Assembly: GCA_035300505.1 (NCBI GenBank)
Contig: DATGVJ010000145.1
Span: 1-15,157 of the forward strand
DNA: 15,157 nt
Origin: VAZQ01 sp035300505
GTDB taxonomy: Bacteria; Pseudomonadota; Alphaproteobacteria; Rhizobiales; Xanthobacteraceae
Reading direction: 5' to 3'
Shown here: one piece after another, positions 6,885 to 14,784 of the stretch
Layout: every line of letters begins with the position of its first letter
How positions within the stretch are numbered: the first letter of the stretch is position 1
Notes under the pieces: model-generated
The model's database searches: none
What the model was told of the DNA's origin: nothing
What the model saw: the letters and a program-made list of their open reading frames with translations, nothing else
Translations under genes and position numbers: made by a program

Positions 6885-6915
6885 TTTACATTATAATAAT
6901 AATAAACTAGATAAT
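6885..6915 (+). promoter_or_regulatory. Possible promoter for the SEC-C gene
   Basis: TTTACA (6885-6890) and GATAAT (6910-6915) each match the consensus boxes at five of six positions, but the 19-base spacer is long. The spacer is a run of TAA/ATA units. If used, it leaves a leader of about 200 bases before the SEC-C gene. The rest of that leader (about 6916-7089) shows no gene or clear structure. Confidence 0.25.
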
Positions 6916-7089
6916 TCACCCCGAATATTCTTGTGATTATCTGCGGCAAATTCGTTGCAGCGCTGGGCGATCGATGCAAGTCGGAGTCCGCTGCATACGC
7001 GGGCTGGGCGAAACGAACGCAGCGTGCGAAAAGATCGGTTATCGCGAAACCGGACTGAATCTGTTGGCAGAACGGCTGAAGTGATAAGG

Positions 7090-7128
7090 ATGACAGACTA
7101 CGAAATTTGGACAGGCGGCGGATCATGA
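7090..7128 (+). CDS. Possible 12-codon leader ORF coupled to the SEC-C gene
   Basis: An ATG at 7090 opens a 12-codon frame (MTDYEIWTGGGS) whose TGA overlaps the ATG of the SEC-C gene as ATGA. Such an overlap allows re-initiation and translational coupling. The AAGG before its start is too close to be a normal ribosome-binding site, so this may be chance. Confidence 0.15.
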   Translation: MTDYEIWTGGGS

Positions 7129-8042
7129 TTTTTGACAGAGTCCCGGGTACGAGCAAGATATTCGCCACTCTCCGCAATGGCAATCAGACCGACAGATTCG
7201 AATGCGTGCCCTCCATTTGCGCCAATCCAACATGTCAATGTCTGTCCGTCGATTTGACATTCGTTGCCCAGGAGCCGAAGGGCGATCAGGCGCGTCGCCA
7301 GAAGACCCAACCAAAGACATCCCTCGATCTCGTAAACAATAAAGTATTGGCCGAGTTTCAGCGGACGGCGTCACCGGAAGATATCGATTTCAGCGAGCGC
7401 CTCGTTGCTGAAATGGACCCGCAAGATTTCAGCCTGCTTACACTGTTGTTTCACACATATAAGAACCGGTACACCGAGGAGGCAGAGGCGGACACCATTG
7501 AACCGGATTTTGATTTCAACGAAATCGAATCGGCGTCAATAACGCAAGGCTATAACGTTATCCTTCCATTCGGAGACCGCTTGCAGGTTGCCGTTGATGG
7601 CGTCGAGCACCTGCTTCTCGATGGTCACTGCGTGCGCACGGATTGTGACTGCACCGAGACCTACATCGAGGTCACGCCGATCATGCCCGATGGAACCTTC
7701 GGCGAGCACGCCGGAACGATTCACTTGGATCACGCAATTCGGCAATGGAGAAGGGCCGCCAAGGACGATACCCCCTGTGATGTACCGGCATGGCGGCAGC
7801 GGATCGAGACTGCAATCCCGGATTTTTATGCGAAACTTTCGCAACGACAAGCGAGGCTGAGGACCATCTATGCCCACTGTCGGAAACGGCATTTGAAGCA
7901 ACGCTTGGCGACGACGCGAAAAACGAAGACCGCGCTGCCCAAGAAAGTCGGCAGGAACGATTTATGCCCATGCGGCAGTGGGAAAAAGTACAAGAATTGC
8001 TGCATGAATGTCGCAGTGTCGGCCGCCCGCCGTGGGAAATAA
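7125..8042 (+). CDS. SEC-C zinc-motif protein of unknown function
   Basis: A 305-residue soluble protein ending in a clear SEC-C motif: Cys281-x-Cys283-x8-Cys292-Cys293 within GRNDLCPCGSGKKYKNCC, the zinc-binding module first seen at the SecA C-terminus. Near the N-terminus a second cysteine set (Cys27, Cys32, Cys37, Cys39 in FECVPSICANPTCQC) may also bind metal. The middle is acidic (residues about 110-160) with no recognised catalytic motif. There is no signal peptide or membrane segment. The ATG at 7125 is chosen over the TTG at 7107 because an AGGCGG-type site precedes it. SEC-C modules are found as add-ons in many unrelated proteins, so the role cannot be inferred. It is divergent from the porin cassette and convergent with the ftsE operon. 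Confidence 0.8.
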   Translation: MIFDRVPGTSKIFATLRNGNQTDRFECVPSICANPTCQCLSVDLTFVAQEPKGDQARRQKTQPKTSLDLVNNKVLAEFQRTASPEDIDFSERLVAEMDPQDFSLLTLLFHTYKNRYTEEAEADTIEPDFDFNEIESASITQGYNVILPFGDRLQVAVDGVEHLLLDGHCVRTDCDCTETYIEVTPIMPDGTFGEHAGTIHLDHAIRQWRRAAKDDTPCDVPAWRQRIETAIPDFYAKLSQRQARLRTIYAHCRKRHLKQRLATTRKTKTALPKKVGRNDLCPCGSGKKYKNCCMNVAVSAARRGK

Positions 8043-8180
8043 GCGCCAGTGCTCCCCGTCACGTCGATGCAAACAAATCATCAATATCCGCCTCCGTCAG
8101 GTCAAGCGCGGAGCCCGCATCCGGATTGAATAGTCCGACCGCGAGATTGCGCTTCAAATTTTTGGTCCACCAAAGTGAAC

Positions 8181-8208
8181 CGCCCCTGTCAGGACAGCGG
8201 CGTCTTTT
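8181..8208 (+). terminator. Candidate intrinsic terminator for the SEC-C gene
   Basis: A hairpin CGCC-c-CTGT-CAGG-ACAG-c-GGCG (8181-8202, one internal C/C mismatch) is followed directly by TCTTTT on the plus strand. It lies about 140 bases after the SEC-C stop codon and overlaps the last codons of the convergent membrane-protein gene. The intervening 8043-8180 shows no convincing gene. Confidence 0.4.
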
Positions 8209-8854
8209 CGCTATGTTTCCGACGAGCCTTCCATGCATGAAAGGCGTCCGACGTTTTTTCCACGGCCGAGCGGCGATGGCTAGCCATCGCCTCGAGTGCG
8301 TCAAATCGCTTTTCGCCGTAGATTTTCACCAGCGATGGAGGAAAAAATAGCGAGACCTTCTCGATCAGCCCTTCGAAGCCGTGCGATGCGAGATACGCCA
8401 TCACATATGCGAAGGTGTAGCTCCAGACCCCTTCGGGAAAGATGGCAGTGACAAGGAAGGGGATCCCGAAAAGTGTAATAAACTCCTCAATGCCTTCTTT
8501 GTCGTACGCGATGACGCATAGTGCGACGATTGCCGGCACCAGGACGGCAACACGAATCATCCACGACTCGTGCCATCTCCTTCGCAGCGACCCAAGCAAC
8601 TTTTCACACCATTTACGGATGGCAAATCTGACCGTCCGCATGGGTTGTTTGCAGAAACCGGGCAGAAGCAGGAACAATATCCTGAACATCTGACGGCGTA
8701 CGACGCGCAGCACGATCTTCCAGAGAAACATCGGCCCTACGCGTAGAGCAAATACTCCGACGCCTGTGAGCCAACCGTACCACTCATCGTCGAACCACCA
8801 GTATCCCGCCGCACCAAGAAGCACGAACAGGACGACGACCAGAGTAATTCTCAT
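8189..8854 (-). CDS. Uncharacterised membrane protein downstream of plsC
   Basis: A 221-residue protein I do not recognise. It starts with a hydrophobic segment that could be a signal anchor (residues 3-20), followed by a Trp/Asp/Glu-rich stretch (WWFDDEWYGW). More hydrophobic segments lie at about 31-48, 53-66, 98-117 and 124-140. Several arginine-rich stretches lie between them and the C-terminal tail is basic and polar. AAGGGACGA just before the ATG is a good ribosome-binding site. It follows plsC by only 18 bases on the same strand, so it is probably the last gene of the ftsE-ftsX-plsC transcript. No catalytic motif is visible; a scaffold or envelope role is only a guess from context. Confidence 0.7.
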   Translation of the reverse strand: MRITLVVVLFVLLGAAGYWWFDDEWYGWLTGVGVFALRVGPMFLWKIVLRVVRRQMFRILFLLLPGFCKQPMRTVRFAIRKWCEKLLGSLRRRWHESWMIRVAVLVPAIVALCVIAYDKEGIEEFITLFGIPFLVTAIFPEGVWSYTFAYVMAYLASHGFEGLIEKVSLFFPPSLVKIYGEKRFDALEAMASHRRSAVEKTSDAFHAWKARRKHSEKTPLS

Positions 8855-8872
8855 TTCGTCCCTTTGAAACCC

Positions 8873-9634
8873 TCACTCCCGCCCCATCACATCCGCGCCA
8901 ATTCCCTGCCGTTTCAACTCCGCCTCCCCCTCCGCCACAAGGCGCGCGGTCGCGGGCTCGATCACGCGCGCGAGCTCATCGATGAGTTGCTGCTTGGAGA
9001 GGCCGGGTGCAACGGGATCGAGAATTTCAACGACGATCGTGCCCGGATAGCGGCGAAATGACCGGCGTGGCCAGAACAGTCCTGAATTGAGCGCGACCGG
9101 CAGGCAGGCAACGCCGGTTTCCCCATAGAGATGCGCCACGCCGAATTTATAGGCGGGCTCAGCGCCCGGCGCCCGGCGCGTGCCTTCGGGGAAAATAAGG
9201 ATCTGCCGGCCGCGATTGAGTTCCTGGCGTGCGCTGTTCGTCATGTCGGCCAGCGCCTGGGCGCGCTTGCCGCGACTGACGGGAATCATGCCGGCCTTCC
9301 ACGCATACCAGCCGTAAAACGGAATCCACATCAGTTCGCGCTTGAGAATGAAGGCCGGGTCGGCAAACAGCGTGATCAATGCGAACGTTTCCCACAACGA
9401 CTGATGCTTGGACGCAATCAGCAGCGCGCCGGTCGGGATTTTTTCGATACCGCGAAATTCGCAAGCAACGCCGCACACGACCCGTAACAGCCAGAAATTC
9501 GTATGCGCCCAGAATTTCATGACGGCGACAATCGCCTGATGCGGCATCGCCAAGGTCGGAATCGCGGCAACGAAGTGTACCAGGAGATTGAGATAGAAAA
9601 GCGCATTGAAAGCAATCGAGCGAATGAGCACCAT
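8873..9634 (-). CDS. plsC: 1-acyl-sn-glycerol-3-phosphate acyltransferase (PlsC family)
   Basis: A 253-residue membrane-associated acyltransferase that adds the second acyl chain to lysophosphatidic acid in phospholipid synthesis. The catalytic block is KHQSLWET, with His77 and, four residues on, Glu82 where the general family has Asp (HX4D). The substrate-binding block FPEGTRR is at 148-154, and a later conserved block is at GVACLPVALNSG (174-185). The first 25 or so residues form a membrane helix. The gene starts 12 bases after the ftsX stop and precedes an unknown membrane protein by 18 bases, so it shares their transcript. Acyltransferases of this type can also act on other lysophospholipids, so substrate is by family only. 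Confidence 0.9.
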   Translation of the reverse strand: MVLIRSIAFNALFYLNLLVHFVAAIPTLAMPHQAIVAVMKFWAHTNFWLLRVVCGVACEFRGIEKIPTGALLIASKHQSLWETFALITLFADPAFILKRELMWIPFYGWYAWKAGMIPVSRGKRAQALADMTNSARQELNRGRQILIFPEGTRRAPGAEPAYKFGVAHLYGETGVACLPVALNSGLFWPRRSFRRYPGTIVVEILDPVAPGLSKQQLIDELARVIEPATARLVAEGEAELKRQGIGADVMGRE

Positions 9635-9646
9635 TGGAACGTGAGC

Positions 9647-10618
9647 CTATTGAATCGAGTCCAGAGTCTTGTTGACCGCACGACGGGAGGCGAGCGCGGT
9701 TACGACCGCGATCAGGAGGGCCTGCAGCAGCAGTACCACATAGCCTCCGATCCCGATCGAGAATGAGCCGAACAGCGCCCCGAACTGGTCGCCCGCCGCC
9801 GTGCCGGAGGACCGCTTGGTCAAAAGCTCAGCGATCGCAAACAACGTCAGGGCGGCGCCGCCGCCGATCAATCCGCCGCGCAGCCCAAGCCCAAGGAAAT
9901 GGCGCTGAAAATGGCCGCCGATGAAACTGCTCTTGGCGCCCACGAAATGCAGAACCTCGATCACCGGCCGGTTCGTGGCCATCGCGGCGCGGGTTGCGAA
10001 TGTCACCGAAAATACCGTGGCGGCCAGCATCAGGATCAGGACACTAAGACCACCGAGGACGGCCGCGCCCGCCATGGCGCGCATGCGATCGACAAAGCCG
10101 CGATGGTCGTCAAGGCTCGCGCCCGGGATGGCTGCAAGCTGGGCGCGTAGCGCATTGGTATCAAGCACGGCCGCGGAAGCGATCCGCACCACGACAATGC
10201 GCGGTATAGGCAGGTCGCTCAAGTTCAGGCCGGTGCCCAACCAGGGTTCGAGCAGGCGTGTAGACTCGTCCCTGGAATAGGGGCGAACGTCGGCCACGCC
10301 GGCAAATCGTCGCGCCATGTCGGCCGCGCGCGTCACATCGGCCTCGGTGTCGCGGCCGGAGGTCGGACGAACCTGAATGGTGATCTCGCGCGCCACCTCC
10401 GATTGCCAATCGCTGGCAGCGGACCGCACCAGCATCACGGCGCCTGTCGTTATCGAAGCCAGGAACGTCATGATCGCCACCACGGCGACCAGGGCCCGCC
10501 CCGAAATGGTGGAATTGGGCACGATCGGCGAATCGAACGTCGGCAGCAATTCCTCTGCGTCGGCGGGGGCGGCCTCCTCGATCTCGTCGGGATTGACGGC
10601 GGGGTCAATCGTAGACAT
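9647..10618 (-). CDS. ftsX: Cell-division ABC-transporter-like protein FtsX
   Basis: A 323-residue integral membrane protein, partner of FtsE. FtsEX uses ATP to control cell-wall hydrolases at the division site rather than to transport a solute. The layout fits: an acidic cytoplasmic N-terminus (about 38 residues), the first membrane helix near 40-62 (VAVVAIMTFLASITTGAVML), a large periplasmic loop (about 65-170), then three helices in the C-terminal half with the permease-like stretch AATVFSVTFATRAAMATNRP and HFVGAKSSFIG. The ATG at 10618 is preferred over the upstream one at 10654: it overlaps the ftsE end by 14 bases and has a G-rich ribosome-binding site, GGGGGG. The overlap suggests coupled translation with ftsE. 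Confidence 0.92.
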   Translation of the reverse strand: MSTIDPAVNPDEIEEAAPADAEELLPTFDSPIVPNSTISGRALVAVVAIMTFLASITTGAVMLVRSAASDWQSEVAREITIQVRPTSGRDTEADVTRAADMARRFAGVADVRPYSRDESTRLLEPWLGTGLNLSDLPIPRIVVVRIASAAVLDTNALRAQLAAIPGASLDDHRGFVDRMRAMAGAAVLGGLSVLILMLAATVFSVTFATRAAMATNRPVIEVLHFVGAKSSFIGGHFQRHFLGLGLRGGLIGGGAALTLFAIAELLTKRSSGTAAGDQFGALFGSFSIGIGGYVVLLLQALLIAVVTALASRRAVNKTLDSIQ

Positions 10619-11264
10619 GCAAACGCCCCCCATGGAGGACGAGCCGGCGGGCATCGAACTGGTCCATCAGCGCAATATCATGGGTCGCGATGACGACGGA
10701 CGTGCCGGATTTGTTAAGCTCCGCGAACAGGCGCAACAGGCGTTGCGCCAGGTTGGGATCGACATTGCCGGTCGGTTCGTCCGCCAGCAGGAGCTGCGGG
10801 CGGGCAATGACGGCACGCGCGATGGCAGCGCGCTGCTTTTCTCCACCGGAGAGAACCGGCGGCAACGACCACATGCGGTCGCCAAGCCCCACCCAGCGCA
10901 AGAGTTCCACGACCTCATGGCGAAAGGTCGATTCCTCGTGGCCGATCACGCGCAGCGGCAGCGCAACGTTTTCATAGGTCGTCATGTGGTCGAGCAGGCG
11001 AAAATCCTGAAACACGACACCGATGCGGCGACGTAATGTCGCAAGTGCATCCTTGCTCAGGGTCGCGACATCATGGTCGAACAGCGTGATCAGCCCCCGG
11101 GTCGGTTTCAACGAGAGGAACAAGAGCCGCATCAGCGAGGTTTTGCCCGCTCCCGAGGGTCCGGTCAAAAACTGGAACGAATGCGGCTCAATGCGAAAGT
11201 CGACGTCGCGCAGGATTTCCGCGCCCAACCCATAGCGCAAGCCGACGTTCTCGAATCGAACCAC
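10605..11264 (-). CDS. ftsE: Cell-division ATP-binding protein FtsE
   Basis: A 219-residue ABC ATPase with every expected motif: Walker A GPSGAGKT (35-42), the Q-loop VFQDFRLLD (Gln86), the signature LSGGEKQR (138-145), Walker B LLLADEP (158-164), and the switch histidine in ATHD (His195). The glutamine-loop sequence and 219-residue length are those of FtsE rather than a solute importer. It binds FtsX on the cytoplasmic face and powers activation of cell-wall hydrolysis during division. The start is a GTG at 11264 with GAGAGG just upstream. It is first in the operon and diverges from the zinc-ribbon gene. Confidence 0.95.
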   Translation of the reverse strand: MVRFENVGLRYGLGAEILRDVDFRIEPHSFQFLTGPSGAGKTSLMRLLFLSLKPTRGLITLFDHDVATLSKDALATLRRRIGVVFQDFRLLDHMTTYENVALPLRVIGHEESTFRHEVVELLRWVGLGDRMWSLPPVLSGGEKQRAAIARAVIARPQLLLADEPTGNVDPNLAQRLLRLFAELNKSGTSVVIATHDIALMDQFDARRLVLHGGRLHVYD

Positions 11265-11660
11265 GTGCCTCTCCGCGGCCTGTGAGCGAGGCCCCCTGTT
11301 CCGTTATAGCAGCGTAAAGCCTTGCGAATCTGCCCCAATTCGCACTGAGCCCACATTGGCCCCGACCAACGACGGATCAATCACGCGGCTATCGTGATAA
11401 AGTGCCCCACGTCCCTAAGCCGTTGAATATGTGATATTTTTGCGGCGAAAGCGAGGCCGAGGTGGGGTTTCTCCGCACGCGCACGTGTCCGGGGCGCAGC
11501 GCAGCATGACGTGCTGAGTGTCGCACTGCAGTGCGCCTGCGACGCGCTCATCACCTATGGCAGTTGTGTCCGAACGTTCCAAACCTTCGCTTATGGTTTC
11601 CGATCCGTTAACGAACCCTTGGTAGGGTTCTCGACCAAGTTCATTTTCGCGGAAACGCCC
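11265..11660. other. Divergent intergenic region between ftsE and the zinc-ribbon gene
   Basis: These 396 bases must hold the promoters of ftsE (minus) and the zinc-ribbon/cpdR pair (plus). An inverted repeat GAACCC-TTGGTA-GGGTTC lies at 11613-11630, about 30 bases before the ATG at 11661, and could be a leader hairpin or operator. No convincing -35/-10 pair and no tRNA are visible. The zinc-ribbon frame stays open upstream to 11511 but has no better start there. Confidence 0.45.
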
Positions 11661-12638
11661 ATGCTGATCACCTGCAACAATTGCACGACCTCCTATGAGA
11701 TCGAGCCCTGCTCATTTGGCCTGACCGGTCGTTCAGTGCGTTGCGTAAAATGCGGCCACGAGTGGTTCGCCGCCAACATGACGGCGCTTGGAGCCATCGC
11801 CAAAATTCATCGCGTCGAACTCGGTCTTCCCCCGGAACCGCTCGTTGAAGAGCCGCGCGTGCATTCGCCGGAGAATTCCGTGATCGAAGCCACCAATGCG
11901 GACCTGCCGCTTCAACAAGCGCCGTCCATCGCGGTCGACATCGACGCAACCGAGTGGCGGCCGACCGCATCGGATAAGTCCCGCGGCAGAGTTACTGCAG
12001 CCGCCGCTGTTCGAGACCTGGACCTGAGCGAATTAGCACATGCCAAAGATGCGGTGGTATCCGCAGACGCGAATGCGCCGGCGCAGCCAGAACCTGTGGT
12101 TCAACCGCGGGAGAACGCAGTGCGACCACGTCACGTCGCCAAACCAGTCACCGTCGCGCGTTCAAACAGCAAAAAACCAAAACACAGTTGGCGCCAGAAT
12201 ATCGGTCTCTTTCTGTCGATCGTCGTTCTCATTGTGGTCCATACGGCGCTTGTCTGGTGGCGCACGGAAGTCGTCCGCGTGCTGCCCCAGACCGCAGCGC
12301 TCTATGCGGCGGTCGGATTGCCCGTCAATCTGCGCGGCCTCGAATTCGCCGACGTGCAAACTACAAGCAATCTGCAAGACGGCACTGGGCTATTGGTTGT
12401 CGAAGGCTCGATCGTCAATTCGACATCGCGAAGAATCAATGTGGCTCGCCTCTTGTTCTCGGTGCGCGACCAGCGCGGCCTTGAAATCTACAATTGGACC
12501 GCGGCAGCGCCCAAGCCCACGCTCGACCCTGGCGAGAGGCTGCCGTTCCGCTCCCGGCTTGCGGCTCCGCCACCGGAAACGCATCGGGTGGTCGTACGTT
12601 TCCGCAATCGGCACGACTTGGTTGCCGGACTGAATTGA
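11661..12638 (+). CDS. MJ0042-type zinc-ribbon membrane protein
   Basis: A 325-residue protein with an N-terminal zinc ribbon (Cys5-x2-Cys8 and Cys28-x2-Cys31 in ITCNNCTTSYEI...VRCVKCGHEW), a long low-complexity acidic and Ala/Pro-rich middle, one membrane helix at about 178-199 (IGLFLSIVVLIVVHTALVWW), and a C-terminal domain like DUF3426 (LLVVEGSIVNSTSRRINVARLLFSVRD and later LDPGERLPFRSRL). This order is typical of alphaproteobacterial proteins next to cpdR and ftsE. The function is not known; the ribbon should be cytoplasmic and the C-terminal domain periplasmic. I start at ATG 11661 because the ribbon begins immediately after it. It is ten bases upstream of cpdR in the same direction, so probably cotranscribed. 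Confidence 0.85.
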   Translation: MLITCNNCTTSYEIEPCSFGLTGRSVRCVKCGHEWFAANMTALGAIAKIHRVELGLPPEPLVEEPRVHSPENSVIEATNADLPLQQAPSIAVDIDATEWRPTASDKSRGRVTAAAAVRDLDLSELAHAKDAVVSADANAPAQPEPVVQPRENAVRPRHVAKPVTVARSNSKKPKHSWRQNIGLFLSIVVLIVVHTALVWWRTEVVRVLPQTAALYAAVGLPVNLRGLEFADVQTTSNLQDGTGLLVVEGSIVNSTSRRINVARLLFSVRDQRGLEIYNWTAAAPKPTLDPGERLPFRSRLAAPPPETHRVVVRFRNRHDLVAGLN

Positions 12639-12648
12639 GGGCTGCAGC

Positions 12649-13032
12649 ATGGCGCGCATCCTGATCGCAGAAGACGAAGAAAATCTTCGATCGCTTGTCG
12701 CCCGCGCGCTTGCGCTCGACGGCCATGACATCGTAACCGCAAACGATGGCGCGGAGGCGCTCGACCTATTGGGGCGCGAAGACAGCAGGTTTGAACTGCT
12801 GTTGACCGACATCCGCATGCCGGTCATGGACGGTATCGCTCTGGCGCTTGCCGCCGGCCGCGAACACCCGGACTTGGGCATCCTGCTCATGACAGGCTAT
12901 GCGGATCAACGCGAGCGGGCCGCAGGCCTCGATGCGCTCATCCACGACGTCATCGCCAAGCCGTTCTCGCTTGGCCTGATCCGCAATGCCGTCAACGAGG
13001 CCCTGGTCGCGACGCGACGGCAGGCGCATTGA
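12649..13032 (+). CDS. cpdR: CpdR-type single-domain response regulator
   Basis: A 127-residue receiver domain with no output domain. Acidic pocket EDE (8-10), phospho-acceptor Asp54 in LLTDIRMPVMDGIALAL, Thr82 in LLMTGYADQRERA, and Lys104 in IAKPFSL. The ADQRERAAGLDALIHDVIAKPF stretch closely matches CpdR of Caulobacter and relatives. There CpdR, when unphosphorylated, brings ClpXP protease to the cell pole for timed protein degradation, and the CckA-ChpT relay phosphorylates it. GAGGG precedes the ATG. Cotranscription with the zinc-ribbon gene is likely from the ten-base gap. The kinase and ChpT are not in the window. Confidence 0.88.
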   Translation: MARILIAEDEENLRSLVARALALDGHDIVTANDGAEALDLLGREDSRFELLLTDIRMPVMDGIALALAAGREHPDLGILLMTGYADQRERAAGLDALIHDVIAKPFSLGLIRNAVNEALVATRRQAH

Positions 13033-13041
13033 TTCGGAATC

Positions 13042-13122
13042 CGGTGCATTGCGCCGCAGAACTCGTGTAGCGCAATACGCTTTGGCGCACCGAACGCGCG
13101 CCGCCGCTATTGCGCCCTACAG
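13042..13122. repeat. REP-like palindromic repeat region
   Basis: The heptamer ATTGCGC occurs at 13048-13054 and 13109-13115 and its inverse GCGCAAT at 13070-13076, so alternative hairpins can form. Flanking CGGTGC (13042-13047) and GCACCG (13087-13092) are also inverse. The phrases GCGCAATACGC and ATTGCGCCCTAC resemble dispersed intergenic palindromes of Bradyrhizobium-like genomes; that comparison is from memory. It lies directly after cpdR. Confidence 0.35.
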
Positions 13123-13206
13123 GACCTGATCTCGCGGAAATCGTAGCAACGATTGTTTCGTAGGATCTGATATCCCCGTCAACGGCTCCGGACGTAGTTA
13201 TTTAGC

Positions 13207-13230
13207 ACCGCACTGCTTTAGCAGTGCGGT
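13207..13230. repeat. Strong 10-bp hairpin between cpdR and the IS element
   Basis: ACCGCACTGC-TTTA-GCAGTGCGGT is a perfect 10-bp stem with a four-base loop. No T-tract follows on either strand, so it is not a classic intrinsic terminator, though it could help end the cpdR transcript. It may equally be part of a mobile or repeated element. The sequence around it (13123-13254) has no recognisable gene. Confidence 0.4.
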
Positions 13231-13254
13231 CTGGCGGTGGTTGGATCGTGCAGA

Positions 13255-13266
13255 GTAATTGCTCAC
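13255..13266 (+). repeat. Left terminal inverted repeat of the IS66 element
   Basis: GTAATTGCTCAC, identical to the inverse of the right end over 12 bases; the match continues imperfectly after one mismatch. Confidence 0.85.
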
Positions 13267-13286
13267 GCCCCTATGGTGTAGGGGCG
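13266..13286. repeat. Subterminal hairpin inside the IS66 left end
   Basis: CGCCCCTA-TGGTG-TAGGGGCG is a perfect 8-bp stem that starts at the last base of the left inverted repeat. It lies about 80 bases before the transposase ATG. Hairpins in this place in insertion sequences can block read-through transcription or translation from outside, or help transposase recognise the end. Only the structure is seen; the role is inference. Confidence 0.5.
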
Positions 13287-13365
13287 CGGTAAAAGCGTGC
13301 GGCAAATTGACTCGGTGGTCAAGAAGGCTCTGGCTTTGTAGCTGCGAATATGAGTCCACACATGG

Positions 13366-14784
13366 ATGACTCCGCCGCCTGATTTGACCCTTCTCGATAG
13401 CGCCGGGAAAGACGCGCTGATTCTGGCGTTGATTGAACGCCTGAATGACCTGACGGCGCGTTTGGAGATTTTGGAGGCTGATAACACTGCGTTTCGGGCC
13501 GAGAATCCGGCGCTTCGGGCCGAGAACGCGGAGCTGCGCGCCAAGCTTAATCTGCCGCCGAAGAAACCGGATAATTCGAGCACACCCCCGTCGCGCGGAC
13601 AGAAGGGAAGCGAAGGAGAGCAACGCAAGCCCAAGGGCAAGCCGCACGCCGGGGCGCATCGGGAATTGCATCCGCACCCTACCCGGCGTTGCGATGTTGC
13701 GGCATCGGTCTGCCAGCATTGTCAGACCGATGTCTCGGGCGTCGAACAGACAGCGGTTCATGCCTACGATCGCATAGAGCTTCCTGAGATCAAACCTGAC
13801 GTGATACGTGTCACGTTGCTGGGCGGCATGTGCCCGTGCTGCGACAAGCCATTCAAGGCCACGCCGCCGGCCGGGCTTGAACCCGGCTCGCCGTTCGGCC
13901 CGAACCTGCGCGCGTTTGCGATCTATCTGCGCGTGACCCATGCGATTTCGTTCGAGCGGCTTGTTCGTCTGTTCTCCGATCTGCTCGGGGTCGAAATCAG
14001 CGAAGGCGCGCTCGTCAAGATGCTGGCCGACAGCCAAGAAGCCTTCGCCAAGCAGACCAGCCGCATCCGCGCCACGCTTCTTGCCGGCACCATTCTGGCC
14101 TCGGACGAGACCAGCGCGCGTGTCGGCAAGCGAAACTGGTGGACCTGGGTGTTCCATCATGGCGATGCTTGCTGCTTTGTCACTCATCGTAACCGCAGCA
14201 AGGTCGTGGTGTCGGAATTCCTCGGCGACTGCCGCCCGGACTTCTGGATATCCGATCGGTTCGGTGCTCAGATGGGGTGGGCCAAGCGCGACCATCAGTT
14301 CTGCCTCGCCCATCTTATCCGCGATGCCAAATACGCAATCGATGCCGGCGATACGACCTTCGCACCGCGGTTTCACGAACTCCTCCAGCGCGCCTGCGGC
14401 ATCGCCGGGCGTCGGCCAAATCTGGCCGACAGCACACTGCGAAACTACGCGCGCAAACTGGATGCCGACCTCGATGCGCTCCTCCGGATCAAGCCCAGCC
14501 ATGCCGAGGGAAAAAAATTCCAGGCCACCATCAAAGCATGCCGGCAACACCTGTTCGTCTTCATGAAGAACCGCGCCATCCCACCCACCAACAACGGCTC
14601 AGAGCAGGCGATCAGGCCTTGTGTCACATTTCGCAAGGTTACAAACTGCTTCCGATCCGAATGGGGCGCCAAACTCTACGCCAACATCCGATCCGTCCTC
14701 GAAACCGCAAGGCGCCGAACCATCGGGGCTCTCCAGGCCGTCCGATTGACCCTCGACGACAAACCCCTGCTAAATACAGGGTGA
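13366..14784 (+). CDS. tnpC: IS66-family transposase (TnpC type)
   Basis: An intact 472-residue transposase. It starts with a leucine-zipper-like coiled coil (about 15-62, including the repeated RAEN units), then a basic segment, a zinc-binding domain (Cys116-x2-Cys119 in CQHC and Cys156-Pro-Cys158-Cys159), and the catalytic domain. The DDE triad is visible as Asp247 in ASDETSARVG, Asp297 in WISDRFGAQ and Glu413 in NNGSEQAIRP. The C-terminal region FRKVTNCFRSEWGAKLYANI is typical of the family. The ATG at 13366 is used; an ATG at 13362 is in another frame. The stop codon lies inside the right inverted repeat. With no frameshift and all three acidic residues present, the enzyme could be active. 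Confidence 0.93.
   Translation: MTPPPDLTLLDSAGKDALILALIERLNDLTARLEILEADNTAFRAENPALRAENAELRAKLNLPPKKPDNSSTPPSRGQKGSEGEQRKPKGKPHAGAHRELHPHPTRRCDVAASVCQHCQTDVSGVEQTAVHAYDRIELPEIKPDVIRVTLLGGMCPCCDKPFKATPPAGLEPGSPFGPNLRAFAIYLRVTHAISFERLVRLFSDLLGVEISEGALVKMLADSQEAFAKQTSRIRATLLAGTILASDETSARVGKRNWWTWVFHHGDACCFVTHRNRSKVVVSEFLGDCRPDFWISDRFGAQMGWAKRDHQFCLAHLIRDAKYAIDAGDTTFAPRFHELLQRACGIAGRRPNLADSTLRNYARKLDADLDALLRIKPSHAEGKKFQATIKACRQHLFVFMKNRAIPPTNNGSEQAIRPCVTFRKVTNCFRSEWGAKLYANIRSVLETARRRTIGALQAVRLTLDDKPLLNTG

Noticed and set aside
11605..11630. CtrA binding site (TTAA-N7-TTAA) before the zinc-ribbon gene
   Set aside because: Only one TTAA half is present; the second half does not match.
13185..13254. 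tRNA gene near the hairpin as phage attachment site
   Set aside because: The hairpin loop has four bases, not seven, and no T-loop or acceptor stem can be formed around it.
13198..14550. Long minus-strand reading frame of 450 codons
   Set aside because: It lies antisense to the transposase, whose zinc and DDE motifs are clear on the plus strand; it gives no family motif.
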